Part shown: positions 37,395-48,464 of the stretch, in pieces
Position numbering within the stretch: position 1 is the stretch's first letter
Layout of the letters: each line of letters opens with the position of its first letter
Assembly: GCA_036346355.1 (NCBI GenBank)
Contig: CM070577.1
Coordinates: 19,281,666 to 19,345,665 of the forward strand
Reading direction: 5' to 3'
From: Rhipidocladum racemiflorum
Lineage: Eukaryota; Streptophyta; Magnoliopsida; Poales; Poaceae
DNA length: 64,000 nt
Translations under genes and position numbers: made by a program
Notes under the pieces: model-generated
What the model was told of the DNA's origin: nothing
The model's input: the letters and a program-made list of their open reading frames with translations, nothing else
The model's database searches: none

Positions 37395-37519
37395 TAGTCG
37401 CTACAGCACTCTACAGGAGTTCATGGTCATCTTCCTCCCCGAGAAGAAAAGCAAAATTTCAGATCTGAGATTTTGTTTGAAAAGAAACTTGAGTTTTTAC
37501 TTCGTAGGGTTGTTCCAAG

Positions 37520-38133
37520 GTGAGTAATTTGTTCTCCTCTCTTCATTTGTGGTGATGTAGTTGCAATTTAATGGCTAGATCTAGTTTATTTAAGATTTTC
37601 CTTTCTTCAATGGCAAAACTTAGATTCAAATATTTTTTATTTACCTAGCATTTTTTAGATTAATTTATATCTAGATGATGAATTTATTACCTTGCTCCAT
37701 TAGATTATTTGTTGTCTACCTTTTTTAGATGACAAAATATGGCAAGCATATATTAAATTTATTTAATTAAGATTGTTGGATATTAATACACATTAAATTT
37801 AATGTATATGGTATAGAGGTGATCATGAAGTTGCCTTGCATTTTGAGATGATGAATTATCTACCTCTTTGAGAGGATAAATTTAATTTTGGCTATGCATA
37901 GTACTTAAGATTTGTTTCTAATTACCATTAATTTTCTTACCGTTAGTGAGATGATGAATTTACTACCTTGCTCTATTAGATTAAGTTGTCTACCTTTTTT
38001 GGATGATAAATTATGATTGAGCATATATTAAATTTATTTAATTAAGGTTATTGGATAGTAACAAATAATGGATTCATGATTTATGTAATTAAGATTATTG
38101 CATATTATTAATTGTTACATTAATTAATTGTAG
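37520..38133 (+). other. Probable 5-prime UTR intron of the transposase gene
   Basis: The donor GTGAGT is at 37520 and the acceptor ...AATTGTAG ends at 38133, immediately before the ATG of the transposase. The interval is AT-rich without coding potential. Confidence 0.55.
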
Positions 38134-41100
38134 ATGGACCGGAGATGGATGTACAATGCGAACCGTTGCAGCCGAGAATACATCGACGGCGTATCTGCTT
38201 TTCTACGAGCAGCCGAGGAGAACAGATTGCAAAAGAAGACGGAGTACATGCATTGTCCATGCATTGATTGCAAGAATGAGAAGATGTTTTCGGACAAAGA
38301 CCAAATCCACTTGCACTTGATTCGGAGGGGCTTTGTACCTAGCTATACCTGTTGGACAAGGCACGGTGAAGAGGACATCATACTTCAATGTGATAATGTC
38401 GGCGGCAGCGAAGCCTCCAATATGGCAGTTGACATCGGGTATGGAACCGATGAGGATAGGTTGGTCGTTGACGATGACAATAATCTGGCTCAAATGTTGC
38501 GCGATGCAGAAGGAAACTACAGCAGTGAGAGAGAGTTTAATCAGTTCAAGGGTTTGATAGAGGACTCGGAGAAACCTTTGTTCCCGGGTTGCAAGGAGGA
38601 ATACACAAAGTTGCACACTGTGCTTTCACTACTGAAATTGAAGGCAAGCAATGGTTGGTCCGACAAGAGTTTCACAGAGTTGCTACGTCTCTTAGCGGAC
38701 ATGCTTCCAGAGGGCAACCTGTTGCCTAAGACCACGTATTTTGCCAAGAAGGTTGTATGTCCCTTGGGATTGGAGGTAGAAAGAATACACGCGTGTCCAA
38801 ACGACTGTATACTCTATCGCAAAGACTATGCGTACACGCATGTATGTCCGTGTGCAAAGCATCGCGATACAAGCGTAAGGGCGAGGAAAGCGAAGGCATA
38901 GAAGTGAAGAATGGAGCTCCCGCTAAAGTGGTGTGGTATTTGCCAGTAATACCTCGTCTAAAGCGTTTATTTGCAAATAAAAAGCATGCCAAGCTGATGC
39001 GATGGCACTCAGAAGAGCGAAAGAGGGATGGAAAGTTGAGGCACCTGCTGATTACGCCCGGTGGAGAACCATCGATAGGCTCTTTAGGAGAACTTGAAAT
39101 GAGCCAAGGAATATAAGGTTTGGGTTGAGTACGGATGGAATGAATCCTTTCGGTAACATGAGCAGATTCATAGCACTTGGCCCGTGACTCTCTGTATCTA
39201 CAACCTTCCTCCTTGGTCGTGTATGAAGCGAAAATACATTATGATGTCATTTGCTTATCCAAGGGCCGAGACAACCTGGAAAGCGATATTGATGTATACC
39301 TAAAACCATTGGTGGAAGATCTTGTGCTCTTGTGGAATGAAGGTGTACAGTATGGGATGAGTACAAGCGGGAGTACTTCACTCTGGCGCAATGTTGTTCT
39401 GCACCATCAATGATTTACCAGCCCTAGGTAACCTGTCGGCCGTACTATAAAAGGAGCTAAAGCTTGCCCCCAATGCCTGGATGAAACTAGTAGCGTGTGG
39501 CTTAAAAACTCGAGGAAAAGCAGTCTACATGCGTCACCGTCGGTTCCTTCGAAGAATCATCCATACCGTAATATGAAAAAACAATTTGACGGTACAAAGG
39601 AGGACGGTTCAGCTCCAAGGCCTCTTCTTTGGGGAAGAGGTATATGATATGGTTAAGGATATTAATGTTGTACTTGGAAAGGGGATACCTCGAGGTCCGT
39701 CTTGAGAAAACCACGTGGAAGAAGAGATCCTTATTTTGGGATTTGCCCTATTGGAAGGACTTAGAAGTTCGACATTGCATCGACGTCATGCATGTAGAAA
39801 AGAATGTATGTGACAGCGTGCTTGGTCTTTTACTGAATATTCCTAGCAAAACAAAGGATGGACTGAAGGCACGAAGGGACCTGGAAGATATGAAGATCAG
39901 GGCCAAGCTACATCCTCAAGACACCGGGAAAGGCCGACTTTACCTTCCCCCAGCTTGCTATACTCTGTCCAAGAAAGAGAAAACATACCTCTGCAAGTGC
40001 TTGCGTAGTGTGAAAGTTCCGTCCGGTTACTCCGCAAACATCAAGAAACTGGTATCGATGAAAGATTTGAAGTTAACTGGTATGAAGTCTCATGATTGTC
40101 ATGTGATGATGACACAAATGCTCCCTATTGCAATTAGAGGTATTTTGCCTGACAAGGTTCGAGAGTCAATCATGAGGTTGTGTTTCTTCTTTAACGCGAT
40201 TTCACAGAAGGTCATCGATCCCGTTGGACTTTATGAACTGCAGGCTAATGTGGTCAACACTCTGTGTCAGCTAGAGATGTATTTTCCGCCATCATTTTTT
40301 GATATCATGGTTCATCTCATTGTTCACCTTGTGAATGAGATAAATATTTATGGGCCAGTATTCCTGCATCAGATGTATCCGTTCGAAAGGTACATGGGTG
40401 TTCTGAAGAAATATGTACGTAATCGATCGCGACCGGAAGGTTCCATTGTAGAAGGTTATGCAACTGAGGAGGTTATTGAGTTCTGCGTCGATTACATGGA
40501 CGAGGTTGAATCGGTAGGAGTGCCTGTATCACGCCATGAGGGGAGCCTAGCTGGCAAAGGAGTAATCGGAAAGAAATCCACAAATTCTTACGATCATTTT
40601 TTGTTCGAACAAGCTCATTTCACAGTCTTGCAGCGATCGATGAGGTATCCCGTTTATGGACATGCACAAGGAAAAGCTACAGAGGGAAAATCGTGGACGA
40701 TCGGATGTTTGGATAACAAAAGAGCACAATCGTGTGTTCAATCATTGGTTCAAGGAGCACATGTCCGTGAAGAAAGCGAGTGTTACGTTGAGGTGGTTGG
40801 CAAAAGGGCCATCAGTACAATCGTGACATGGCAAGGATACGACATAAATGGATATACATTTTACACGAGAGCTCGAGGATAGCAAAAGTACTTACTAAAA
40901 GCAGTGGTGTTCAGTATAGATGCCTACGACAATACAGCAGATGAAGAGCAGCTTCTATGGGTTTATAGAGGAGATTTGGGAGCTCGACTACTGCATTTTC
41001 AAGATCCCGATGTTTCGGTGTCGTTGGGTCCAACTCCCAAAGGGTGTCAAGGTGGACAAATATGGCTTCACTACTGTGGACATCGAGCAAGTCGGATATA

Positions 41101-41351
41101 GAGACGAACCATTCGTACTTGCGAAGCAAGTTGCACAGGTCTTCTATGTAATCGACCCGGCAGATAAGAAGCGTCATGTAGTTCTTCAAGGAAAACAAAG
41201 GATCGTCGGAGTTGAGAATGTTGTGGATGAGGAAAAGTACAACCAGTTTGATGAGTTGCCTCCTTTCGTAGATGGCGACATCGTGCTCGAGGAAGCAACC
41301 ACTCAGAAGCCACCTATCATCGTGATGATCATGAAGAAGGCCAAATTGTGA
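38134..41351 (+). pseudogene. CACTA 1 transposase: Transpos_assoc, tnp2, DUF4218 and DUF4216
   Basis: The first frame (38134-38901) starts MDRRWMYNANRCS and holds the transposase-associated domain (CPCIDC, GFVPSYTCW) and the start of tnp2 (KASNGWSDKSF, DMLPEGN, ERIHACPNDCILYR). One G is missing at 38850/38851 relative to CACTA 2, which shifts the frame. The next part continues to 39116, and 39117-39628 is decayed. The 417-codon frame 39629-40882 holds the rest of tnp2 (EVRHCIDVMHVEKNVCDS) and DUF4218 (MKSHDCHVMMTQMLPIAIR, VEMYFPPSFFDIM-like). The last part (40920-41351) is DUF4216 (IEEIWELDY, VDKYGFTTVD, EPFVLAKQVAQVFYV). Transposase would cut and join the TIRs in the nucleus. This copy is non-functional as it stands. 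Confidence 0.9.
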
Positions 41352-41460
41352 AAGAAAATAATTAGCTAGGAGTAATGGCAAAATGTGTGTATTTATGTGG
41401 GGTAATAGAAATGTAATGTCGTAAATATGCATTTATGTGGAGTAATGGCATTTTTTGTTA
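41352..41460 (+). other. 3-prime flank of the transposase gene
   Basis: This is AT-rich sequence just after the DUF4216 stop. It is a probable 3-prime UTR. No clear polyadenylation signal can be singled out. Confidence 0.3.
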
Positions 41461-41953
41461 AAAATATGCTTTATATTAATTCATGGCTTTATATTAATCA
41501 GGATTCAAATTTATAAGAATATAAATTTATATATCATAGATAAATTAATTATGAATAATTAGTAGTTAATATATATGATAGGTTCACTAATACATTAATT
41601 CATAGCTTTATAATAGAAGGAAATCTGGAAAATATGCTTTATATTAATTTATATCAATCAGGGATTAAAATTTATAAGAATATAAATTTATATATCATAG
41701 ATAAATTAATTATGAATAATTAGTAGTTAATATATATGATAGGTTCACTAATACATTAATTCATAGCTTTATAATAGAGGGAAATCTGGAAAATATGCTT
41801 TATATTAATTTATATCAATCAGGGATTCAAATTTCATAAGAATATAAATTTATATATCATAGATAAATTAATTCTGAATAATTAGTAGTTAATATATATG
41901 ATAGGTTCACTAATACATTAATTCATAGCTTTATAATAGAAGGAAATCTGAAA
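41461..41953. repeat. AT-rich tandem repeat, three units of about 161-168 bp
   Basis: Units begin AAAATATGCTTTATATTAAT at about 41461, 41629 and 41790 and share TATATATGATAGGTTCACTAA. They lie between the transposase gene and the internal repeat array of CACTA 1. No coding potential. Confidence 0.9.
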
Positions 41954-41956
41954 ATA

Positions 41957-42111
41957 GTATTAGTGGCGGTTGTTAATTAAAACCGCCACAGATAATACTT
42001 ATCAGTGGCGGTTTTTTAATTACAACCGCCACTGATAAGTATTATCTGTGGCGGTTTTAATAAACAACCGCCACTGATAAGACTTATCAGTGGCGGTTTT
42101 AATTAACAACC
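41957..42111. repeat. Internal array of CACTA subterminal-type repeats
   Basis: Several AGTGGCGGTT / AACCGCCACT motifs identical to those at the element ends lie in the middle of CACTA 1. They continue on the far side of the nested solo LTR (45614-45630). The position is just upstream of a TATA-like box and the second gene. Confidence 0.85.
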
Positions 42112-45100
42112 TGTAACACCCCAAAATTTTGCTTTTCTTAAATTCATGTGTGATTTGGCACTTTGGTGAATTTTTGGAATTTTCTGGAATTTATTTGGAT
42201 TCATTTGGAATTTATTTGAATTTATTCCATTTTGAAATAATTAAAGAATTTAATTTTGCAAATAAAATTTTGTTGGAAATATTTTATTTGAGTCCAAAAT
42301 GATCCAAGATATTTTCCAGAATTTTTCTGGAATTTTTCTGAGTCATTTGCTATTTTTAATGAATTAAATGAATTTCTGGAAATTATTTTAATTATTAAAT
42401 CGCTGGAAAATGCGAGTGGGTTTGTACTGTTCATCCGACCGAGCCCGAGTCAGACTCGAGTTCGAGTCCGACCCGAGCCATGTGACTCGACCGAACCAGC
42501 TCTAAAACCTAATCGATCCCAACCGTTGGATCAAGATCCAACGGTCAGGATTTCCCCGTACCGCTTCGGTCGAATCCGGCCCGGATCCGATCCCGCGCGC
42601 GCATCGTGGCCGTTGATCGTGCCACGTGGACGGCTGTCCGTTGTCGTCTCCGCCCGTCCAGGCCGGACTCATGCCCGCCGCTTCGCGCCGTGGAGAACTA
42701 GGTTTCCGCCTCGGGCATGAACGCCGAGGCTATTTAAAGCCGAGTCACGCCGAGGTTGCCCTCTTCCGTCGCACCCGTGTCCCGAGCCATCTCGCTGGCC
42801 GTCGCCGTTTGCCGTCTGAGCTCGTCGGAGTTAGAATCTGTTCGCCAGCGGTTAAAAGCCGATTCCGCCGCCGTCCGCCGTCCTCCGCCGCCACCGAGCA
42901 CAGATCTAGGACCCCCAGGACGAGACGCACCCGAAGAGACCTTTCATCTCGCCGGAGCGCGCCCGGAACGCCGAGACCGTGGTCATCGTCTTCATCTCCG
43001 GCCAAGCTAGCGCCGCCGTGAAGCCATCGCCGACCCCGAGCTCCACCGACCGTCCGATCAAGATTCAAAGGCTCAGATCGCGCCACGTCACCCTCGGTGA
43101 GTTTCCCGTTGAAAATCCCAGATCTAATCTCAACCGTTGGATCTAGATCCAACGGCTTAGGTCGTGCCACGTAGCGGGAACTGCACCAGGCTAGATTGGA
43201 TCTGGACCGTTAGATCAAGATCCAACGGCCCAGATCAACCCGTGCGCCCCAAGCACATGAGGCCCAAATCCAATCCTAGCCGTCGGTTTTCAAACCAACG
43301 GCCACGATCGTGCCACGTGTCCAGGGAGCCGAACCGCCGCGCCACGCGGGCGTGCGCGTGGGTCACTGACACGCGGGGCCCGCGTGTCAGCGACCGCACC
43401 GTGACGTCACCCATGACGTCATCGGTGGGACCCACCTGTCAGCGCCGTGGGCTGAGTCCCGCTGACGTCAGCAGTGACGTCACCCGAGGGGGACCCACCT
43501 GTCAGTCTCACGTGATTCGTGGACCGAGTCCACGGTAGACCCGAGCCGAGCGTGGACCGAGTCCATGGACCGGCTGACGTCAGCCAACCAATCAGAGGCT
43601 GCCACGTGTCCAGGCTGACACAATAATTAATTTCCGAAAAAGAAAATGATTTATTAATTCGAAATAATGATTTCAGATTTGATTCAAACTTCAAACGCTT
43701 ATAACTTTTGTGTTTCAACTCCGATTTGAGTGATTCAAATTTCTAAATTTGTATAAAATTGAGATCTACCTAATGATGAATTTTATTTAATTTTTGGACT
43801 AAAGTTTTTCTCCGTAAAATTATTTAATTGATTATTTAAACTCTAAATAATCATAACTTTTGCATTTTAACTCCAAATTTGACGATTTCAGTTTCTAAAA
43901 ATTCATAAAATTATGTTCTCTCTGTTTATGGATTTTATTTGGATGTTTGTACACTTTTTGCCTATTGTTTATTTGTGTATTTGCTATTTGCACGCTTTAC
44001 GAGTAGACGTTGAAATGCCGGAAGGATTCGAAGGAGAAGTATTAACTCAGGATCCAACTCAAGACCAAGAACAAGTACTTTTTGAAGGCAAGTTGTGCTT
44101 TGACCATGTTGATCCTATTTCGAAATCTATTTTGATTTAAACTATTGCATGCTAGTTCAATTAGAAAAATACTTTATTTAAACATGGGGGCTAGATAAAT
44201 ACCAATTTGCTGTATGACACCTTGATTACTTAAGTATGTGCCATGACCCTTGTCACCCAGTTGTGGTTTACTAGTTGGACATTGTTAACTTACCAACATG
44301 GGTTTAGACCGTTGTAGTATACTGCTTAGACCTGCTACGTGCTCATGACATGATTTTGACAATCAAACGTTAATATTGACTTAATGATATATTGAACCTG
44401 TTTTGGAAAAGTATCATGTGATGTTGATGGCACGTGGTGCATGGTAATCAACTGGGGTTTGATAAACAGTTTTCGACCGGGGCATGTGGCAAGAGTAATC
44501 AGGTGGGCCAGTTGTGGCACTGGGGATGTTGATTTGGTTCTTCGGGTAGTCTTGCCCTGGTCACCCTAAGGACTTCACCTTGCAAGCCTTTGAACTGGGT
44601 CTAACGTGCAACCACATGTCTGTAATGGGACGGACCTAGTTGACTAAGTTGCTAATAACGTACCTGTGGGACCTCAGGAGGTCAACTACACCCTTTGTGT
44701 AAGTTGTACGGGGAGCGTCATTGGCCGAGGCCAGTACCCATCTAACGGATGATAGGCCTAAACTACGCCTTAGCTAAGGGAAGGGTTAGTGTGCAATAAC
44801 CGGTGAGGACCACTTGTATTGTTAGAAGTTTTCAAAGACTTTGTTACTGAACTCGCCTTTGTGGTGTTTGACTGTATCTTGTGGGTAAAGTGCATAACCT
44901 CTGCAGAGTATAGAATCTATTCGAATAGCCGTGTCCGCGGTATTGGACATCACTCGGGAATTACAGTCAAGGGTTAGATTTTCTCAAAAATAACTTGGTT
45001 TGAAAAGTTGGGTTGGATTAATAATGATGTTAATGGAAATGTGGTTTAGGATGGGAAGATGGTTGCTAAACTTCTTGAAAGTTATTTATGCTTTACTTGT

Positions 45101-45613
45101 TTCTACTGCTTTCGAATCTACTTATATTACTTGTCAAATGCTGTTTTCTGCAAATATACCTTGAGCTATTCCTTTGTACCAAGCCATGCATGTAGTATAT
45201 TAGCTTGCATTCTGTGCATGACTTGCTGAGTACCAAGTACTCACCCTTGCCACAATATAACACCAGTTGAAGAAGAGACTACACCAGCTTTGAAGGAGGA
45301 ACTCCAAGAGGACCCGTCTACTTAGGGAAGCGAGCCCAGTCAGTTGCCTGTGGTATACTGGATGGCGCCACGAAGTTATCTGATTTTCCGCTGCTACTAT
45401 TTTTCTCTGAATAAGTTTTGCCCTGCGAGGCATACATTTGTAACTTGACCATAAGGTCGAGTAACCAGTTTGACTATTTAAATAAAGTACTTTATTAGTA
45501 TCGAGTGGTATGATTGTGATATTTACCGATGTTAAGACTGTGTGCACTAGCGCGTTCCTGGACTAGTGCTGAATACACAGAGGGTCCGGATTTGCAAATT
45601 CGGGGTCCCGACA
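42112..45613 (+). mobile_element. Solo LTR of chromovirus family A nested in CACTA 1
   Basis: It is a complete 3502-base LTR, TGTAACACCCC to GGTCCCGACA, on the plus strand. It is flanked by the target duplication CAACC (42107-42111, 45614-45618), and the target is a subterminal-type repeat. It has a TATTTAAA box at 42731-42738, an ACGT-core cluster at 43378-43620, the conserved short frame at 43913-44140, a block around CTCTGCAGAGTATAG near 44899, and the palindrome GAGTACCAAGTACTCAC at 45228-45244. No internal region is present. Confidence 0.96.
43913..44140 (+). other. LTR-embedded 75-codon open frame in the CACTA-nested solo LTR
   Basis: The frame starts MFSLFMDFIWMFVHF (likely a membrane or signal-like segment), then has an acidic region (VEMPEGFEGEVLTQDP) and FEGKLCFDHV. 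It corresponds to the frames at 3378-3593 and 28807-29034 and stays open despite base changes. It lies in the transcribed part of the LTR, downstream of the TATA box. Confidence 0.45.
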
Positions 45614-45646
45614 CAACCGCCACTGATATGTCCCCTAATATATACC
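45614..45646 (+). promoter_or_regulatory. Remaining repeat unit and TATA-like box before the second CACTA gene
   Basis: AACCGCCACTGAT is followed by TCCCCTAATATATACC (TATA-like at 45635-45646). This mirrors the left end of the element, where the last repeat is followed by CCCCCTATATATAC. It is a likely separate promoter for the second gene, now split from most of its repeat array by the solo LTR. Confidence 0.5.
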
Positions 45647-46029
45647 ACGCCACAGTGGTCAGTCCTCACCACTAGCTTCTCTTGAACCCTAATCCTCGCC
45701 ACAGTGGTCAGACCCCGCCGCCTCCCTCCCGCGCCCGGCGTCGTCCCCGCCCCCGTCGGCCACCCCCGTCCGGCGCCCTCGTCCGGCCCGTCCCCGCCCG
45801 GCACAAGCTCTAATAGAATCAAATTTTGGAAAACTTACTTGGATGAATGGATATATATATATATATTGAACTTGATTTCTCCTTCTTGCTTCTGGGATTT
45901 GGCTCTATCTTTTGAATAAAGTTCTATCTTTTGAATAAAGATTCGAGTTAACTATGCGTACTAGTTTAACCTTTCCTGAAACATGAATCATTTGAACCTA
46001 TCTAAGTTTTACTCAAGTATTAGTATATA

Positions 46030-46062
46030 CTAGTAAGGTGCCCGTGCGTTGCAACCAGTAGA
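46030..46062 (-). mobile_element. Possible Helitron 3-prime terminus
   Basis: On the minus strand it reads GCAACGCACGGGCACC then TTACTAG, followed by T. A GC-rich segment shortly before CTAG|T is the usual Helitron 3-prime form. The partner 5-prime end was not found, so this may be a solo end or chance. Confidence 0.35.
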
Positions 46063-46127
46063 CAGCGATATTAAAGTAGTCTTTACTCTTTAGTAGGGCG
46101 GCCCGAGTGCGTTAATCTTGGGGAGTT

Positions 46128-46258
46128 CCTAGTGCTCGGACACTAGGGTTTTTATTGTTCTCTTATTTGCATCTTATGGTGTTCATGTTCTTCAGTAGCA
46201 ATAGGTGCGACTCGAGGCGCGTAGACCTCGAGGAGTTCTTGGTGCTCGAACACCAAGA
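46128..46258. repeat. Two related hairpins, 110 bp apart
   Basis: CCTAGTG-CTCGGA-CACTAGG (46128-46147) and CTTGGTG-CTCGAA-CACCAAG (46238-46257) have the same stem length and a near-identical loop. They differ by paired changes in the stem. Flanks are also related, so they arose by duplication. Confidence 0.7.
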
Positions 46259-46615
46259 TTCTTGTTTCTTACCTCATTGCTTAAGAACTTGGCCATAAGA
46301 CCTAATTATTACAAGACTTCTTCTCTTTTAATCAAATTGCTGTTCTTAAGGATGTACCTATTCTGGTCTTAGCCGCCTTGCTTTTAACTACATATTTTTA
46401 TCCGACGCAACGCAATGTGTAAACCTACCTAGTCCGGTCTTAGTTGCCTTCTATAGCTGCCAGAGTAGTTTTACCTGTCGGTTAGGATTTCTCAACATTA
46501 TTTATCACATCGGTTGATCTCTCTACACAATAAGACCTCTTGTTCACATTATCTTCGAAATGACTATGTTTACTTTCGAAATGTAGTTCTTATGGAGCCT
46601 GAGGCCTAGCCTGGG

Positions 46616-48464
46616 TTGGAGGATGCTTCCAACCCGTCCCCGAACTCAAGCCCGAGCAGATACCTGTTGGACCATCCAACCACCAAAGGTGCCGAGGCCT
46701 CCATCGATGCCGGAGATGCTGATGCTCCCGTTGCGAGACGTCGAGGCCGAGGGAAAACTAAGAAGCCTGAAGGCCGGCATACCATCTCAGAGGTCTCAGA
46801 TGCTGGAGTCCCGGTTAAACCGGCAAAAACAGCAACAAAATATAGTCAACATGCGGGTACATCGCAAGGGATAAAGTGCCAATCACCTATTTGGATTGGC
46901 ACAAAGTGCCCGACGCCATCAAAATGGATCTATGGACAGAGCTGAAAGAAACTTTCGAATTCCCTGAAGGAGCTGAAGAGCTCGTGCGTCGCAATGCATT
47001 GATGTCAATGGATGTCGCATGGAGGAACTTCAAGTCCAAGCTGAATACGCAATATGTGATGAAAAATCGGTCGACCATCGAGATTATCCTAAAGTAGAGC
47101 CATATTGGGATGAATTTATTGCGATGAAGCAAGACGAAGCAGCAATAAAATCCAGTGAGGACCACCGCCAGATCGCAAGGATGAACACTCACCCCCACAG
47201 ACTAGGCACGAGTGGGTACGCGGGTAAGATTCCTCACTGGGAGAGGCAAGAATTGGATGCAATCCGATCGGCTGGCACAAGTCCCTTGGCCGGACTACCG
47301 GACCGAGTTAAGCATTATGTGCTAGCAAGGGCATCTGTCATGCCTAGTGGGGGCTTATCATTCAAAACAACGATGATGAACAATCTCCCAACGAATTCAG
47401 GAGCTGCACGCCGAGTCCACCCAAGGAAATTTTCACGCAGATAGGGAGAAGGACAAACTAACAGCAGCCTTGGGAAATAAAGAGCATCCTGGTCGGACAC
47501 GAGGCGTAGGGGTCAAGGTTCCCTGGAAGATTGGTTTCCCAGAGCACGGAGACTCGTACAGGAGTCGCAAGAGAGCGAAAGAAGAGCGTGCGGAACGGGC
47601 TATGGAGGAGATGAAGCAAAAGATGCTTCAAGAATTACAAAGCACCATAGAACAACAAGTTCAACAAAAAGTACAAGAAGCCATGAGCCAGTCGCAAGGA
47701 CACAACACTGTTCTCGCCAACCCTACGAATCATCAGTAGCGATTCTTGCGCGTCCACACCATTGGTACAACCGGATAACACGCATTATCCTGTGGGCGAC
47801 ATACAAGACCCCACACCTGCCCACTCAATGTGCCTGTCATGAACATATTTTTACAGTCGCTACAGGATAGCTTATCCATACCAACAAGGGGATGTTTTGC
47901 ACAACTCTCCGATAGCTCCAGTGTTATGCAAAGGTCCAGTGGACACGGTGCTTCCACAGCTTCTTTGAGGTTGGACCGAAATGCCTTGCAATGATGAGGT
48001 CACAACTCTAGGAAGTGCCGTTCACACTTTCATCCAAAGGGCGTAAGCGTGACATCATCTTGGATCATGAACCGCCAGCCTCTCCTGCAGTACAACCGCC
48101 AGCCTCTCCTGCAGTACAACTCGCCCATTCATCACCAACACCTGAGCGTCAAATGGCTAGTGCGCCCACTATAAAGGAGCCTGCTCTAGGAGCCTATTCA
48201 TCACCAGCGCCTCAACATCAAAAGCTTAGTGTGACCACTTCAAAAGACGAAGGTACAACACCTGATCCGAAGAAATGGCCCATTAGACAAGCCATATCAG
48301 TTAGATCAGGCGAAGCCAGAACAGAGTATGATGTTATCAGAGGAAAAGGAAAGGGCAAAGTGAAATCTCAAGTACAAGATAATCACGAAAGGCTGAAATA
48401 CGAGCTTGGAAAGCCATTAGTCACCGAATCGAAGTTGAAGAGCCTAACACTCATGATGCAGTGA
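46616..48464 (+). pseudogene. CACTA 1 second gene, N-terminal part: Transposase_24-like (TNPA-type)
   Basis: Frames at 46616-46945, 46876-47097, 47019-47444, 47470-47739 and 48015-48464 follow one another and together read like the accessory protein of plant CACTA elements. Visible parts are a basic Pro-rich N-terminus (VARRRGRGKTKK), the Transposase_24 core (DWHKVPDAIKMDLWTELK, AWRNFKSKLNTQY, HPHRLGTSGYAGK) and the conserved GRTRGVGVKVPWKIGFPEH. These precede a long Glu/Gln-rich helix (MEEMKQKMLQELQST) that may be a coiled coil. The stretch 47740-48014 retains fragments of the family's Pro-Val region in mixed frames, and 48015-48464 is Pro/Ser-rich. Frame breaks are near 46870, 47040, 47440 and in 47740-48014. 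TNPA-type proteins bind subterminal repeats, but binding here is inferred. Confidence 0.75.

Larger units (their letters stand above)
45647..46615 (+). other. 5-prime region of the second CACTA gene
   Basis: It holds a duplicated GCCACAGTGGTCAG (near 45649 and 45697), a C-rich stretch 45710-45810 that resembles a 5-prime UTR, a short AT microsatellite near 45852-45865, a direct repeat TCTATCTTTTGAATAAAG near 45904 and 45924, a Helitron-like terminus at 46030 and two related hairpins at 46128-46258. No convincing protein-coding frame. Confidence 0.5.

Noticed and set aside
40911..41432. 173-codon minus-strand frame
   Set aside because: It is the antisense shadow of the DUF4216 coding region, which has clear family motifs on the plus strand.
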